Shown piece after piece: positions 7,580 through 17,100 of a stretch of 64,000 nucleotides of DNA. The DNA comes from Akkermansiaceae bacterium UBA7331 (GTDB lineage Bacteria; Verrucomicrobiota; Verrucomicrobiia; Verrucomicrobiales; Akkermansiaceae). Location of the stretch: the NCBI GenBank assembly GCA_002471255.1, contig DKPP01000007.1:1-64000 (forward strand), read 5' to 3'. Positions within the stretch are counted from its first letter, which is position 1, and each line of letters begins with the position of its first letter. The notes under the pieces were generated by a model. That model was given only the letters and a program-made list of their open reading frames with translations, did no database searches and was not told the DNA's origin. The position numbers and the translations under genes were made by a program.

Positions 7580-9067
7580 TTAGTTTACGCGCTCAACTTG
7601 TACGCTATGGGATTGACCATTGATAACAATGTTCATCGAGCGATTGCCGGCGGTGCCGGATACTTGGGCGCTGATGCCGGCTGCAGCTGGGGCAGGTGTT
7701 GAAATAGCAACAGGTGCTTCAGCTTTTGGCTCAGGCTTCTTATAGTAAGCTTCTACTTCTTGTGGGAACATAGCATAGATTACGCAATGTTCGTCGTCTG
7801 TAGGTAAGCCTTTTTCTTCGAGCTTTTTGCGAAGATCGGCCATGCCTGGCTTGATCAAGTCGGCAGGACGGCAGGTGATTGGTTCTTTGCCCATCTTCTC
7901 AGCACAAAGCTTTTGTACTTCAGGATCAACCGGAGCGGCTGTGCGACCATAGTAACCTAAAGCGATATCTGCGGCTTGAGGACTGATGTTTTTCCAACGG
8001 CCAAACTTCACATTAAGCATAGCCTGTACACCTACGATTTGAGATGTCGGTGTTACCAATGGAATCCAGCCTAAGGCTTTGCGAACAACCGGAATTTCAG
8101 CAAATACTTCTTCAAACTTGTCGCTCATGCCTTGTTCCTTCAACTGAGTGCGGAAGTTGGAAAGCATACCGCCAGGTACTTGATAGCGAAGTGTGTCTGA
8201 GTCAACAACTTCATTTTTGTGTGAAGTGAACTTGTCAAGAGAGTCATAAATAGGCTTAAGCATCTCTTGTACTTCATTGAGTTTGTCTAAATCAAAGCTA
8301 GGCTTACGAGGAGAACCTTCCAATAAAGCAAGCATTCTCAAGCAGTCCGGCTGACCCGTACCATTAGCAAATGGAGCGATAGATACGTCACAAGCGTCAA
8401 CTCCTGCATCAATAGCGCTTAAATAGGTGGAAGCACCTAATCCTGCGGTATCGTGAGTGTGAATCCATACAGGCACATTGATGTTTTTCTTCAATGCAGC
8501 TACTAATTCGTGAGTTTCGTATGGAGGAATTAAGCCTGCCATGTCTTTGATCACAACGGCATCTACACCCATTTCAGCAAGTTCACAACCCATTTTTACA
8601 AAACTCTCAGTAGTGTGTACCGGAGAAGTAGTATAGCAAATAGTGCCATGAGCCTGAGCACCAGCTTTTTTAGCGGCGCGGATAGACGTTTCCATATTGC
8701 GTGGATCATTCACACAGTCAAAAATACGGAAAATATTCATACCATGCTTAGCACTAGTAGCAACGAAAGCTTCTACCACGTCATCAGCATAGTTTGTGTA
8801 GCCAACGATGTTTTGACCACGCAAAAGCATCATATGAGGTGTTTTAGGAGCAGCTTTTTTCAAAGCGTCCAAGCGATCAAATGGCCATTCCTTGAGGAAG
8901 CGTAAGCCAGCGTCAATAGTGGCTCCACCCCAGGTTTCCAAGGCACTAAAGCCCATCGTATCTAAAATTGGCGCAATCGGAAGCATATCCGATGAATTCA
9001 TGCGAGTAGCTGCGAGGGATTGGTGTCCATCGCGCAACACTGTACAGTTAAATGAAACAGGATTCAT
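7580..9067 (-). CDS. Carboxyltransferase subunit (oxaloacetate decarboxylase alpha / pyruvate carboxylase B / transcarboxylase 5S type) lacking a biotin-lysine
   Basis: 495 residues from the ATG at 9067; the frame runs 33 codons further upstream without a family match. The TIM-barrel carboxyltransferase core shows TVLRDGHQSLAATR near the N-terminus, the catalytic Lys in VVIKDMAGLI and metal ligands in WIHTHDTAG. It moves a carboxyl group between carboxybiotin and pyruvate/oxaloacetate. After the barrel come the conserved C-terminal helices, an Ala/Pro-rich linker and a short MNIVINGQSHSVQVERVN end that resembles only the first strands of a biotinyl domain; the biotin-accepting MKM motif is absent. 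Biotin must therefore ride on another protein. With the methylmalonyl-CoA enzymes in this window it fits a succinate-propionate pathway. Codon use looks like that of a highly expressed gene. Confidence 0.88.
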   Translation of the reverse strand: MNPVSFNCTVLRDGHQSLAATRMNSSDMLPIAPILDTMGFSALETWGGATIDAGLRFLKEWPFDRLDALKKAAPKTPHMMLLRGQNIVGYTNYADDVVEAFVATSAKHGMNIFRIFDCVNDPRNMETSIRAAKKAGAQAHGTICYTTSPVHTTESFVKMGCELAEMGVDAVVIKDMAGLIPPYETHELVAALKKNINVPVWIHTHDTAGLGASTYLSAIDAGVDACDVSIAPFANGTGQPDCLRMLALLEGSPRKPSFDLDKLNEVQEMLKPIYDSLDKFTSHKNEVVDSDTLRYQVPGGMLSNFRTQLKEQGMSDKFEEVFAEIPVVRKALGWIPLVTPTSQIVGVQAMLNVKFGRWKNISPQAADIALGYYGRTAAPVDPEVQKLCAEKMGKEPITCRPADLIKPGMADLRKKLEEKGLPTDDEHCVIYAMFPQEVEAYYKKPEPKAEAPVAISTPAPAAAGISAQVSGTAGNRSMNIVINGQSHSVQVERVN

Positions 9068-9382
9068 AAAAAATGATGTAGTTACACAAAGTTTAGTGAA
9101 AACTTTACTCGGGGTGACTTTCTCATAATTAGACCGACAGGTCAAGAAGCGACGGTGGGCGGTCACGGAAAACAGTCGAACGAATGCCTCTTTCGCAAGA
9201 TTTTTTCTTTGGTATTATTTCATAAGAGGCTTATTTAAAAATAATCTATGAGAATATTTTGTCAGATTTGAATATGGGTTTCTACTAAACGAATTCTGAA
9301 GGATTGTTTAAAATTATTGAAATATGCCATTAATGATAATAGGGGGGGACTAGGCTATAAGCTTGAGTTTTTGGGTGAAACG
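9068..9382. other. Intergenic region between divergent carboxyltransferase and pyrC genes
   Basis: 315 bases, AT-rich, with a small GACC-gaca-GGTC palindrome near 9133-9144 and a GGGGGGG run at 9342-9348. It must hold both promoters, but I see no pair that I can place with confidence. For pyrC a TATAAG lies at 9356-9361, about 21 bases before the ATG. Confidence 0.4.
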
Positions 9383-10402
9383 ATGCACACTTCTTGCATG
9401 ATTCTTGAATTACAATCTCCGCTAGATATGCACTTGCATGTGCGCGATGCTCAAATGCTTCGTTTAGTTGCACCTTTGAGTGCCGATAGTTTTGCCGGGG
9501 CTGTCATTATGCCCAACCTTGTGCCTCCCGTAACGAGCGTTGATAGTGTCGAGGCATATCGCTCAAGAATTATGCAGGCAGTTGGTGATAATGAGCATTT
9601 TAAGCCATACATGACTGCGTTTTTTAAAAATTACACCGAATCTGAATTGCTTGCTCTTAAAGATCATGTTTTTGGTTTAAAGCTATATCCTGCAGGAGCT
9701 ACGACGAATAGTGAAGGCGGTGTAAAAGGGATGGATGAAGCCGAATCAACAATTCGACTCATGGAAGAAATGGGTATTCCTTTATTGGTTCATGGTGAAA
9801 GTCATGGTTTTGTGATGGATAGAGAAGAGGAATTTTTATCCGTATATCGCCATTTAGCTCAGAAATATCCCAAATTAACGATCAGTATGGAGCATATTAC
9901 GACCGCTTCCGCCGTGGGACTTTTGGATGAATTTGAAAATTTGGTAGCAACAGTTACTTTACAGCATCTATTTATTACGTTGGATGATGTGGCAGGTGGT
10001 ATGTTGAAGCCTCACTTATTCTGTAAGCCTATCGCAAAAAGGCCCGAAGATCGTGAAGCCTTGTTAGAAGCAGCACTAAAAGCTCATCCAAAATTAATGT
10101 TTGGTAGTGATTCCGCACCACACCCGATACACGCAAAAGAATCATGCGGATGTGCTGCCGGTGTATTTACAGCTCCTTTAGCTTTGCCGAAACTAGCTGA
10201 ATTATTCGCCAAACATGATTGTATAGCTAACTTGCAAGCTTTTGTTTCCGATAATGCCTGTAAGATTTATGGCTTAACACCACCAAAAACAAGCGTAAAA
10301 TTAGAGGACAAACCAATGTCGATTCCTTCAAGTTATGAGGGGTTTGGGCAAAAAGTCATCCCTATGGATGCAGGTGAAACAATCTCTTGGTCAATTATCT
10401 AA
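9383..10402 (+). CDS. pyrC: Dihydroorotase, pyrimidine biosynthesis
   Basis: 339 residues, homologous along its whole length to E. coli-type (type II) PyrC. Zinc-binding HLHVRD is at residues 17-22; the carbamylated lysine is in [13 protein letters not shown]; further ligands are in LLVHGE and MEHITTA; the catalytic Asp is in [15 protein letters not shown]. It cyclises N-carbamoyl-aspartate to dihydroorotate in the cytoplasm. The ATG at 9383 places HLH at the family's usual distance from the N-terminus and has GGGTG upstream as a possible ribosome-binding site; a TTG at 9317 would add 22 unconserved residues. Monocistronic. Confidence 0.95.
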   Translation: MHTSCMILELQSPLDMHLHVRDAQMLRLVAPLSADSFAGAVIMPNLVPPVTSVDSVEAYRSRIMQAVGDNEHFKPYMTAFFKNYTESELLALKDHVFGLKLYPAGATTNSEGGVKGMDEAESTIRLMEEMGIPLLVHGESHGFVMDREEEFLSVYRHLAQKYPKLTISMEHITTASAVGLLDEFENLVATVTLQHLFITLDDVAGGMLKPHLFCKPIAKRPEDREALLEAALKAHPKLMFGSDSAPHPIHAKESCGCAAGVFTAPLALPKLAELFAKHDCIANLQAFVSDNACKIYGLTPPKTSVKLEDKPMSIPSSYEGFGQKVIPMDAGETISWSII

Positions 10403-10424
10403 AGAATATATATCTATCAAAAAG

Positions 10425-10449
10425 TAAGCCACTTCATGTAAGTGGCTTA
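10425..10449. terminator. Hairpin terminator between convergent pyrC and a small membrane protein gene
   Basis: Perfect 10-bp stem (TAAGCCACTT at 10425-10434 with its complement at 10440-10449), 5-base loop, T-rich on the plus side. Confidence 0.75.
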
Positions 10450-10483
10450 TTCTGTTTATTGGGAAGAGTAATTTAGAGCTTTG

Positions 10484-10741
10484 TTACTGTACGGCTCCAA
10501 ATATTCTATCCCAAAACATGATGAGTAAGAAAATGATGAATAGAATAACAAGAAATATCATCAAGCCTGTGCATCCTGATTTCTGGGGACGTTTTAGTTC
10601 CGTGCTATCCTTGCCTGTTAAAGTCTCATCAAAGCTGTCTGCTTCGTATACCTTTTCGTCAGCTGTGCTTACCTCATAGGTATCATTATCCTTTTCGACT
10701 AATCCATTGTTAGGAATATTTGTCTTATCTTCTTCTGCCAT
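10484..10741 (-). CDS. Small single-pass membrane protein of unknown function
   Basis: 85 residues. The first 55 are acidic, polar and probably disordered (MAEEDKTNIPNNG ...); a Lys/Arg-Pro stretch leads into one strongly hydrophobic helix, residues 59-76 (LMIFLVILFIIFLLIMFW), with a short tail. The topology would put the acidic part in the cytoplasm. I do not recognise a family. The gene is convergent with pyrC. Confidence 0.6.
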   Translation of the reverse strand: MAEEDKTNIPNNGLVEKDNDTYEVSTADEKVYEADSFDETLTGKDSTELKRPQKSGCTGLMIFLVILFIIFLLIMFWDRIFGAVQ

Positions 10742-10837
10742 ATTGATTCATGTGGTTGTTGAGATTTTAGACAAAAGCTTCATAAACTTTGTTGAAGCAT
10801 GGTAGTAAGATATTTTAGAAAAGATAGAATGAGGATA

Positions 10838-10871
10838 ACAAAAAAGGTTAAAAGCATTAGCTTTTAACCTT
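10838..10871 (-). terminator. Terminator of the RRM protein gene
   Basis: A perfect 12-bp stem (10844-10855 with 10860-10871) around a 4-base loop; on the minus strand it is followed by a run of T. Confidence 0.9.
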
Positions 10872-10920
10872 GAAAAAGATGGAATAGATAAGGTTAAGCT
10901 CAGCTTAACCAATATCGTGA

Positions 10921-11280
10921 TTAGTAGCGTCGGCCACGGCCATAACCACCGCCGGAGCGGTCATCACGGCGAGGTGCGCGATCGTCGCGTCTGCCACCAC
11001 GGTCGTTACGGAAACCGCCTCTGCTTCTTTCTACAGGTGGTTTAGCTTCGTTTACAACCAAAGAGCGACCATTGAAATCTTGTCCGCTTAATTCTTCGAT
11101 AGCCTGACCCATAGATTGAGGATCTGCCATTGTTACGAATGCGAAACCTCTTGGTCTGCCGCTGTCGCGATCCATAGGAATAGCGATTTCTGCTACTTCA
11201 CCGTATTGGGCGAAAAGATCAGCTAAATCCTGTTCTGTCGTATCAAAGGGGATATTTCCCACGTATAATTTTGTGTTCAT
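10921..11280 (-). CDS. RNA-binding protein with one RRM domain and an Arg/Gly-rich tail
   Basis: 119 residues from the ATG at 11280 (an ATG four codons upstream is in frame but leaves RNP2 further in than usual). RNP2 is LYVGNI (residues 4-9) and RNP1 is RGFAFVTM; these aromatic residues contact single-stranded RNA. Residues 85-119 form an RGG/RDD-type tail (GGFRNDRGGRRDDRAP). Such proteins in cyanobacteria and Verrucomicrobia-type bacteria resemble cold-shock RNA chaperones; the targets are unknown. The mRNA leader is about 60 bases if TTGAGA-16-TTATGC upstream is the promoter. Confidence 0.92.
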   Translation of the reverse strand: MNTKLYVGNIPFDTTEQDLADLFAQYGEVAEIAIPMDRDSGRPRGFAFVTMADPQSMGQAIEELSGQDFNGRSLVVNEAKPPVERSRGGFRNDRGGRRDDRAPRRDDRSGGGYGRGRRY

Positions 11281-11658
11281 AAAATTAATCATGACGGGTA
11301 CTGCGGACTTTACAAAAATGTTCCCGAAGGCATAAGCTTAGAATCACAAAATCTCAAATCTAACAGTTACAAATGTCGCCTCGTATACTAATAACGATTT
11401 TGTTTCTTGCAATGTTAATTTTTTGAAAGCGTGACATTGAGCGAAAATAAGCTAGTTTGCAACCAATCTAAACTCGTGAAATATGAACAATCCAGTGACG
11501 TATCCCGGAAATTGTTATTAGCAATAGCTGCGATCAATCTTTTCAAAATGCCCGATTTTGACAAATTTTGAAAAAAAGTGAAAAAAGTTTCATTTTTATC
11601 TTGCCAAAAAAATTGTTTTAGTGTATTTATTTCTCCGCACACATTACCAAGTGCAAAG
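11281..11658. other. Intergenic region between the RRM gene and tRNA-Thr
   Basis: 378 bases with no convincing gene. The left third holds the RRM gene leader and promoter; the right end (11601-11629) holds the tRNA promoter. The centre (about 11400-11600) is AT-rich with A/T runs and I see no further structure. Confidence 0.5.
11601..11629 (+). promoter_or_regulatory. Putative promoter of tRNA-Thr
   Basis: TTGCCA (11601-11606), 17-base spacer, TATTTA (11624-11629), about 30 bases before the mature tRNA 5' end. Confidence 0.5.
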
Positions 11659-11733
11659 GCCGCTTTAGCTCAGTGGTAGAGCACCCGCCTTGTAAGCGGA
11701 CGGTCGTCAGTTCAAATCTGACAAGCGGCTCCA
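11659..11733 (+). tRNA. tRNA-Thr, anticodon TGT
   Basis: 75 bases including an encoded CCA. The 7-bp acceptor stem is GCCGCTT/AAGCGGC, the D arm is GCTC/GAGC, the anticodon loop CTTGTAA gives TGT (reads ACA), and the T arm GTCAG-TTCAAAT-CTGAC is intact. The first anticodon-stem pair (27-43) is a C-A mismatch and the discriminator base is T rather than the A common in threonine tRNAs. It is preceded by its own promoter and followed by a strong terminator, so it is a single-gene unit. Confidence 0.97.
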
Positions 11734-11737
11734 TAAT

Positions 11738-11775
11738 AAAGCTCGTAACTTTAACTAGTTACGAGCTTTTCCTTT
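11738..11775 (+). terminator. Terminator of tRNA-Thr
   Basis: Perfect 13-bp stem (11738-11750 with 11757-11769), 6-base loop, followed by T-rich sequence. Confidence 0.92.
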
Positions 11776-12012
11776 TTCAGAAACTTGCTGGTGGTAGTAG
11801 GGTCAACGGGTCAACACGCTAATCGGTGGGAACGCAAATTTTTCTCCTTAGTCCAATCAACGCCGGCGCATTCAACAAGAACTCTTTTGTAAAACGTCAC
11901 AGATCGGAGTGAATCAATTACTAATTGTTTGCCCTATTTTTTGATGAATTCAAAAAATGGTGGCTGTTTAGCTAGATATTTCGACTTATTATTTCAATAA
12001 ATACGAGGGAAT

Positions 12013-13029
12013 TTAGATATTGTTAGGATATCTATCTTGCTTCAACACTTGAAAATATTCACCGGCTCCGTATGGATTAGTGAGAAATGAGTCTTGTTCC
12101 GAATGAGATGTGTGAGGGAGTAAAAATTCTCGTTGGGAACATAAATTGATGGTTTCACCAATAATTTGATGTTTCTTAGCCCAATAAATTAAATCCGAAA
12201 AATTGACATCGCAGGTTAAATCCATCATCCCCGGGCATTGATAGACGTCCATATTCCGGAATAATTGGTGTTTCCAATACGCTCTCATCGTGCCTTTTGG
12301 GTTACGATGATAGAGTTCTTCCATTTCATTGCCATAGTCAATGGTGATGAAAGAGCCAAGTTGCCAATCTGAAATCCATGATTGCAACCATTCATAATAG
12401 CTATCGTGCACCTCGATTCTTTGCCCTTCTGGGGCACTAAAATCAATCATAGAGGAGGCTGAAGGTCTGGTTAAAGGGCGTAATTCCTCTTTTATCTGGT
12501 TGCCCTCCGTAGTTAAACCTACCTCTAACCATTCGTCATTACGAAATTCTAGAATACGTACCGCAAAAGCATCAACAAGTTCATTGGAGAAAATGAAAGC
12601 TTTGCCTCTGCATTTTTTCAAAGCTTTTTTAATATCATCGTGAACCTTAACTTGGTTACCTAAAAATAAATTTTGGTAATCTCTTAAACGAGGAGATGAC
12701 TCGACAATGTGATAATTGATCATCCATTGCTTAAAAAAGCCTATTTTACTAAGAATCTTTTGAGCTAAAGCACCATTGCCGGCACCTACTTCAATGATAG
12801 GCAACTTCATGCCTGCTAATTTACAGGCTTGCTTCCATTCGGCTAAAATTGCCTTAGCTAAGATGTCGGACATGGTGGCGGCAGTAGAAAAATCACCACG
12901 TAGTCCGATATCCTCGATATTTGAGCTGTAATAACCAACCTCAGGCATATGCAGAGCTGTTTGCATAAATAACTCATGAGATAACCAATTATCTCTTGAG
13001 CGTATAAGTTGAGGAAGGTCTTTAATCAT
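12013..13029 (-). CDS. MidA/NDUFAF7-family SAM-dependent methyltransferase
   Basis: 338 residues. The N-terminus has the family motif SHELFMQTALHMPEVGYYSS followed by GDFSTAATMSDILAKAI, and the SAM-binding glycine-rich loop is EVGAGNGALAQKIL (about residues 80-93). The acidic motif IFSNELVDAFAVR after the fourth strand matches NELxDA of this family. Mitochondrial NDUFAF7 methylates an arginine of complex I; bacterial substrates are not established. It starts 4 bases after the nadA stop on the same strand, so it is the second gene of a nadA operon. Confidence 0.88.
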   Translation of the reverse strand: MIKDLPQLIRSRDNWLSHELFMQTALHMPEVGYYSSNIEDIGLRGDFSTAATMSDILAKAILAEWKQACKLAGMKLPIIEVGAGNGALAQKILSKIGFFKQWMINYHIVESSPRLRDYQNLFLGNQVKVHDDIKKALKKCRGKAFIFSNELVDAFAVRILEFRNDEWLEVGLTTEGNQIKEELRPLTRPSASSMIDFSAPEGQRIEVHDSYYEWLQSWISDWQLGSFITIDYGNEMEELYHRNPKGTMRAYWKHQLFRNMDVYQCPGMMDLTCDVNFSDLIYWAKKHQIIGETINLCSQREFLLPHTSHSEQDSFLTNPYGAGEYFQVLKQDRYPNNI

Positions 13030-13033
13030 CTAT

Positions 13034-13969
13034 TTAGTTTTTAGACTGTTCAAGCATCTTTAAAAGAGGCGCTTCAGCACGTTGGCGGAGATCTTCCGGC
13101 AATGTAATTTGAGGTTCCAATGAATCAAGAGCCTTATAAAGTTTCTCAAGGGTATTCATCTTCATGTATGGGCAATTACTGCATGAGCAATTATGCGTAG
13201 GTGATGCGATGAATTCCTTATCGGGGATGAGTTTTTGCAAGCGGTGCAAAATTCCCGATTCCGTCACGATGATAAATGATGAAGCTTCACTTTCACGGCA
13301 GAAAGGAATCATCTTCTCCGTAGAACAAATATGATCGGCTAACAATCTTACTGCTTGCGTACATTCCGGATGAGCTACGATCAATGCATTAGGATGTTGA
13401 GCCTTTAAATCAAGGATTTGGTCACGAGTAAACTCCATGTGAACGTGGCAAGAACCATTCCAAAGTTCCATTTCGCGTCCAAGTTGTTCCGCTACCCAGG
13501 AACCTAGATTTTGATCGGGTACAAATAAGATCGGACGGTCGGCAGGTGCCTGATTTACGATATTTACCGCATTACCCGAGGTAACAATGACATCGGCAAG
13601 TGCTTTGACGCCAATAGAGCAGTTCACATAAGCCACTACATAATAATTTTTGTCTGCATTGGCTTTTAAAAATGCTTCTAGATCTTTTGCGTCACAAGAA
13701 GCTTCAAGTGAACAACCGGCATCTTTATCCGGCAAAATAACCGTCTTATTTGGATTAAGGCTTTTGGCAGTTTCAGCCATGAAGTGCACTCCACAGAATG
13801 CAATAACGTCACAATCCGTTTCTTGCGCCTTATAGGCAAGACCAAGAGAATCGCCAACATAATCAGCCAAATCTTGAATGTCTCCTGTTTGATAACTGTG
13901 TGCCAAAATAATGGCATTCTTCTCCTTTTTGAGTCTTAAAATCTCTGCTCTTAAATCCAAAGACGACAT
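13034..13969 (-). CDS. nadA: Quinolinate synthase, NAD biosynthesis
   Basis: 311 residues from the ATG at 13969. The three iron-sulfur cysteines are recognisable in YVNCSIGVKAL, HPECTQAVRLL and SCSNCPYMKMN; LAHSYQTGDIQDLADYVGDS and FCGVHFMAETAK are family signatures. The enzyme condenses iminoaspartate with dihydroxyacetone phosphate to quinolinate using a 4Fe-4S cluster, so it is oxygen-sensitive. A promoter (TTGACT-16-TATCCT) ends 7 bases before this ATG, which argues for this start over an in-frame ATG at 13990. nadB and nadC are not in the window. Confidence 0.96.
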   Translation of the reverse strand: MSSLDLRAEILRLKKEKNAIILAHSYQTGDIQDLADYVGDSLGLAYKAQETDCDVIAFCGVHFMAETAKSLNPNKTVILPDKDAGCSLEASCDAKDLEAFLKANADKNYYVVAYVNCSIGVKALADVIVTSGNAVNIVNQAPADRPILFVPDQNLGSWVAEQLGREMELWNGSCHVHMEFTRDQILDLKAQHPNALIVAHPECTQAVRLLADHICSTEKMIPFCRESEASSFIIVTESGILHRLQKLIPDKEFIASPTHNCSCSNCPYMKMNTLEKLYKALDSLEPQITLPEDLRQRAEAPLLKMLEQSKN

Positions 13970-13976
13970 GGCGCAT

Positions 13977-14004
13977 AGGATACAGTCCACTTTTATATAG
14001 TCAA
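13977..14004 (-). promoter_or_regulatory. Putative promoter of nadA
   Basis: Minus strand TTGACT (14004-13999), 16-base spacer, TATCCT (13982-13977), 7 bases before the ATG; the expected start site is at or one base from the A of ATG. Confidence 0.55.
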
Positions 14005-14089
14005 GGAGTATCCCACAGCTTCAATTTAGTTATGATACGCTGTTTTTTATTTGTCATCTTTTCATGACACCCAATGACGTTTGAGTAAG

Positions 14090-14117
14090 TTGGAATCATT
14101 CTAGGAAATGATAGTAT
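14090..14117 (+). promoter_or_regulatory. Putative promoter of uvrA
   Basis: TTGGAA (14090-14095), 16-base spacer, TAGTAT (14112-14117); only 6 bases separate it from the ATG at 14124, so the transcript would begin at the start codon. Confidence 0.55.
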
Positions 14118-14123
14118 TTCTCT

Positions 14124-17100
14124 ATGAGTAATGGTGATAACTCTTGGATTAGTATTCAAGGTGCACGAGAACATAATTTAAAAAATATCAATGTAAACAT
14201 TCCCCTTGGGAAATTGACGGTTGTTACGGGTCCTTCAGGTTCAGGTAAGACTAGCCTTGCCATGCATACACTTTATGCAGAGGGGCAGCGAAGATACATG
14301 GAGACCTTTTCTCCTTACGTGCGGCAGTTTATGGACCGCATGGATAAACCCGATGTCGATGCCATTGATAATATATTACCTTCCATTGCTCTCCAGCAGC
14401 GTAATTCTATCCGTACTTCTCGTTCCACAGTTGGTACGATGACCGGATTAAATGATTATTGGAAGTTTGTTTTTGCTCGATTATCGGTCGGCCACGATCC
14501 TCAGACGGGTCATATTGTAAAGCCCGCCACTCCTGAAAGTATTTGGCAAGATTTAATCAGTAATCAAGTATCTACAGCGCTAGTGTGTTTTAAGCTCAAT
14601 CGCCCCGAACAAGTCACAGGAGAAGAATTTAAACAAGATTTAGCCGCTCAAGGTTATTTACGAGCTTTTATTGACGGTAATGCCGTTAGATTGGATGATC
14701 CTGATGTAGAATTGGGCGAACAGGTTTGGATTATTCAAGATAGATTACAAATCAATGATGATCAACATCAGCGTGGATTGGAAGCTTTGGAGGCTGCTAT
14801 CAAATTTGGTCGCGATCGAGTACGTATTACTACGAGAAGCGACGATGACACTTGGTCAAATATAAGAGATTACCGCTCAGATTGGTATCCTTTGCAGGAA
14901 CCTCGTCCCGGTTTGTTTTCATTTAATTCACCATTGGGCGCTTGCCCGAAATGCCGTGGGTATGGACGTATTATCACGATTGATTATGCCAGATGTGTTT
15001 ATCCACAATTAAGCATTAAGGATGGCGCTTTGCATATTTTTGAGACCGAGAATGGACAAGAATGTAAACGTGATTTGTTGAGAGCCAATAAAAAACGCTC
15101 GAATCCGATTCGCTTAAACGTGCCATGGAAAAATCTCGATCAATGGGAACGTGATTGGGTGATGAACGGAGATCCGGGTGGAGATTGGGATTCTTTATGG
15201 CAAGAAGGAAAATGGTATGGAGTTAAAGGCTATTTTGATTACCTCGAATCTCGCACTCATAAAATGCACATACGAGTTTATTTAAGCCGTTTTCGTGTCT
15301 ATACCGAGTGTCCGGCATGCCATGGCAAGCGTTTGAGACCTGAGGCATTATTATTCACCATTGACGGCAAAACTCTACCGGATCTTTTTGTGATGCCTAT
15401 GTCCGAATTGTTGCCTTGGGTAGATAAAAACGTCGTTCCTTATTCGGCCGAAGATGCAGGATTAAAACATGCCGTACAAGAATTACGCAGTCGTTTGGCA
15501 TATCTTAATGAAGTAGGGTTGGGGTATTTATGTTCTGATCGTACTACCAGGACATTGTCAGGCGGTGAGATTGAACGTGTGAGTTTGACGACTTGTTTAG
15601 GCGCATCACTTACCGATACCTTATTCGTTTTGGATGAGCCTACCGTGGGTCTGCATCCGCGCGATACGTCACGATTGATGGATGCCATGAATCGATTAAA
15701 GAATCGTGGTAATACGCTAGTGGTAGTTGAGCATGAGGAATCAGTAATGCGCGGTGCCGATTACTTAATCGATATGGGACCGGCATCGGGTAAAGAGGGT
15801 GGTGAAGTCGTCTTTGCAGGTCGTCCTGATGAGATGTCCCAACAAGATTTATCGTTAACAGGTCTGTATTTACACGGCGAACGCTCGATACCGGTACCGG
15901 ATAAACGCCGCAAGCCTAAAAAATGGTTGAGCATTTCGGGAGCTACACGTAATAACCTTAATGATTTATCAGTAAAGGTGCCTTTAGGTGTGTTTGCTTG
16001 CCTTACCGGCGTTAGTGGATCGGGTAAAAGCACTTTAGCCCATGATGTTATTTATTTACATTCTCTCGTACAGCAGGGGATAACTTGTGAAGAGACTCCG
16101 GCTCAAGTGCGACAAATTAAGGGTTGGGAATCTATTTCCGAGGTATTATTGGTTGATCAAAGCCCCATTGTGCGTACACCACGTTCCACTCCGGCTGTTT
16201 ATGCAGGTGTGTTTGATGAAATACGTGCTTTGTTTTGTGCTACGGAAGCGGCCAAATCTCGTCAATTAAAGCCGGGCTTCTTTTCCTTTAACAGTGGAGA
16301 AGGTCGATGCCCTAGATGTGCGGGAATGGGTAGTGAAAAGATTGAAATGCAGTTTCTTTCGGACATATTCATTACTTGCCCTCTATGTCATGGCTTAAGA
16401 TATGGGCAAGAAGCTCTGCAAATCTTTTATCGTGATAAAAATATCGCTCAGGTGCTTCAAATGACCATAACCGAATCAATTGACTGGTTTGGCTCTGAAT
16501 CAGATGCAAAAACTAAGAAAATTTTATCTAAACTCAATGTCCTGAAACAAGTAGGCTTAGGTCATTTGGGCTTAGGGCAGGCTTTAAATACTTTGTCAGG
16601 TGGTGAGAATCAGCGACTCAAGTTGGCTAAGGTTCTTTTAGATCAGTTGCAAAATAAAAAAGGAATTTCGCCGAAAATGTTGATTTTGGATGAGCCATCT
16701 ACAGGCTTACACTTCCAAGATATAAGTGTTTTACTTGAAGTATTTCATGAATTAGTCAATCAAGGTCATAGTCTATTGGTCATTGAGCATAATGTGGAAG
16801 TGATCAAATCTGCCGATTACGTCATTGATCTTGGACCTGAGGGTGGTAATGAAGGAGGACAAATCGTCGCCGTTGGCACGCCGGAAGACATCATCAAACA
16901 AGCGAAGGGTTATACTTATGCCTTTTTAGATCAAGCCATCAACCATCATGCCATTTCTTTACCAAAATTGGCACAAATAAGTGATGATGCCGAATCTCAA
17001 GTGATTCCCGGTTACATTTCTCTACGTGGTGCGCGACATCACAACTTAAAGAATGTAGATTTGGACGTAAAACGCGGTGAAATGACCGTTTTAACAGGAC

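Noticed and set aside
11659..12012. tRNA-Thr as an attachment site for an integrated element
   Set aside because: No repeat of the tRNA 3' end is seen downstream and the next gene is a housekeeping methyltransferase; no integrase adjoins it.
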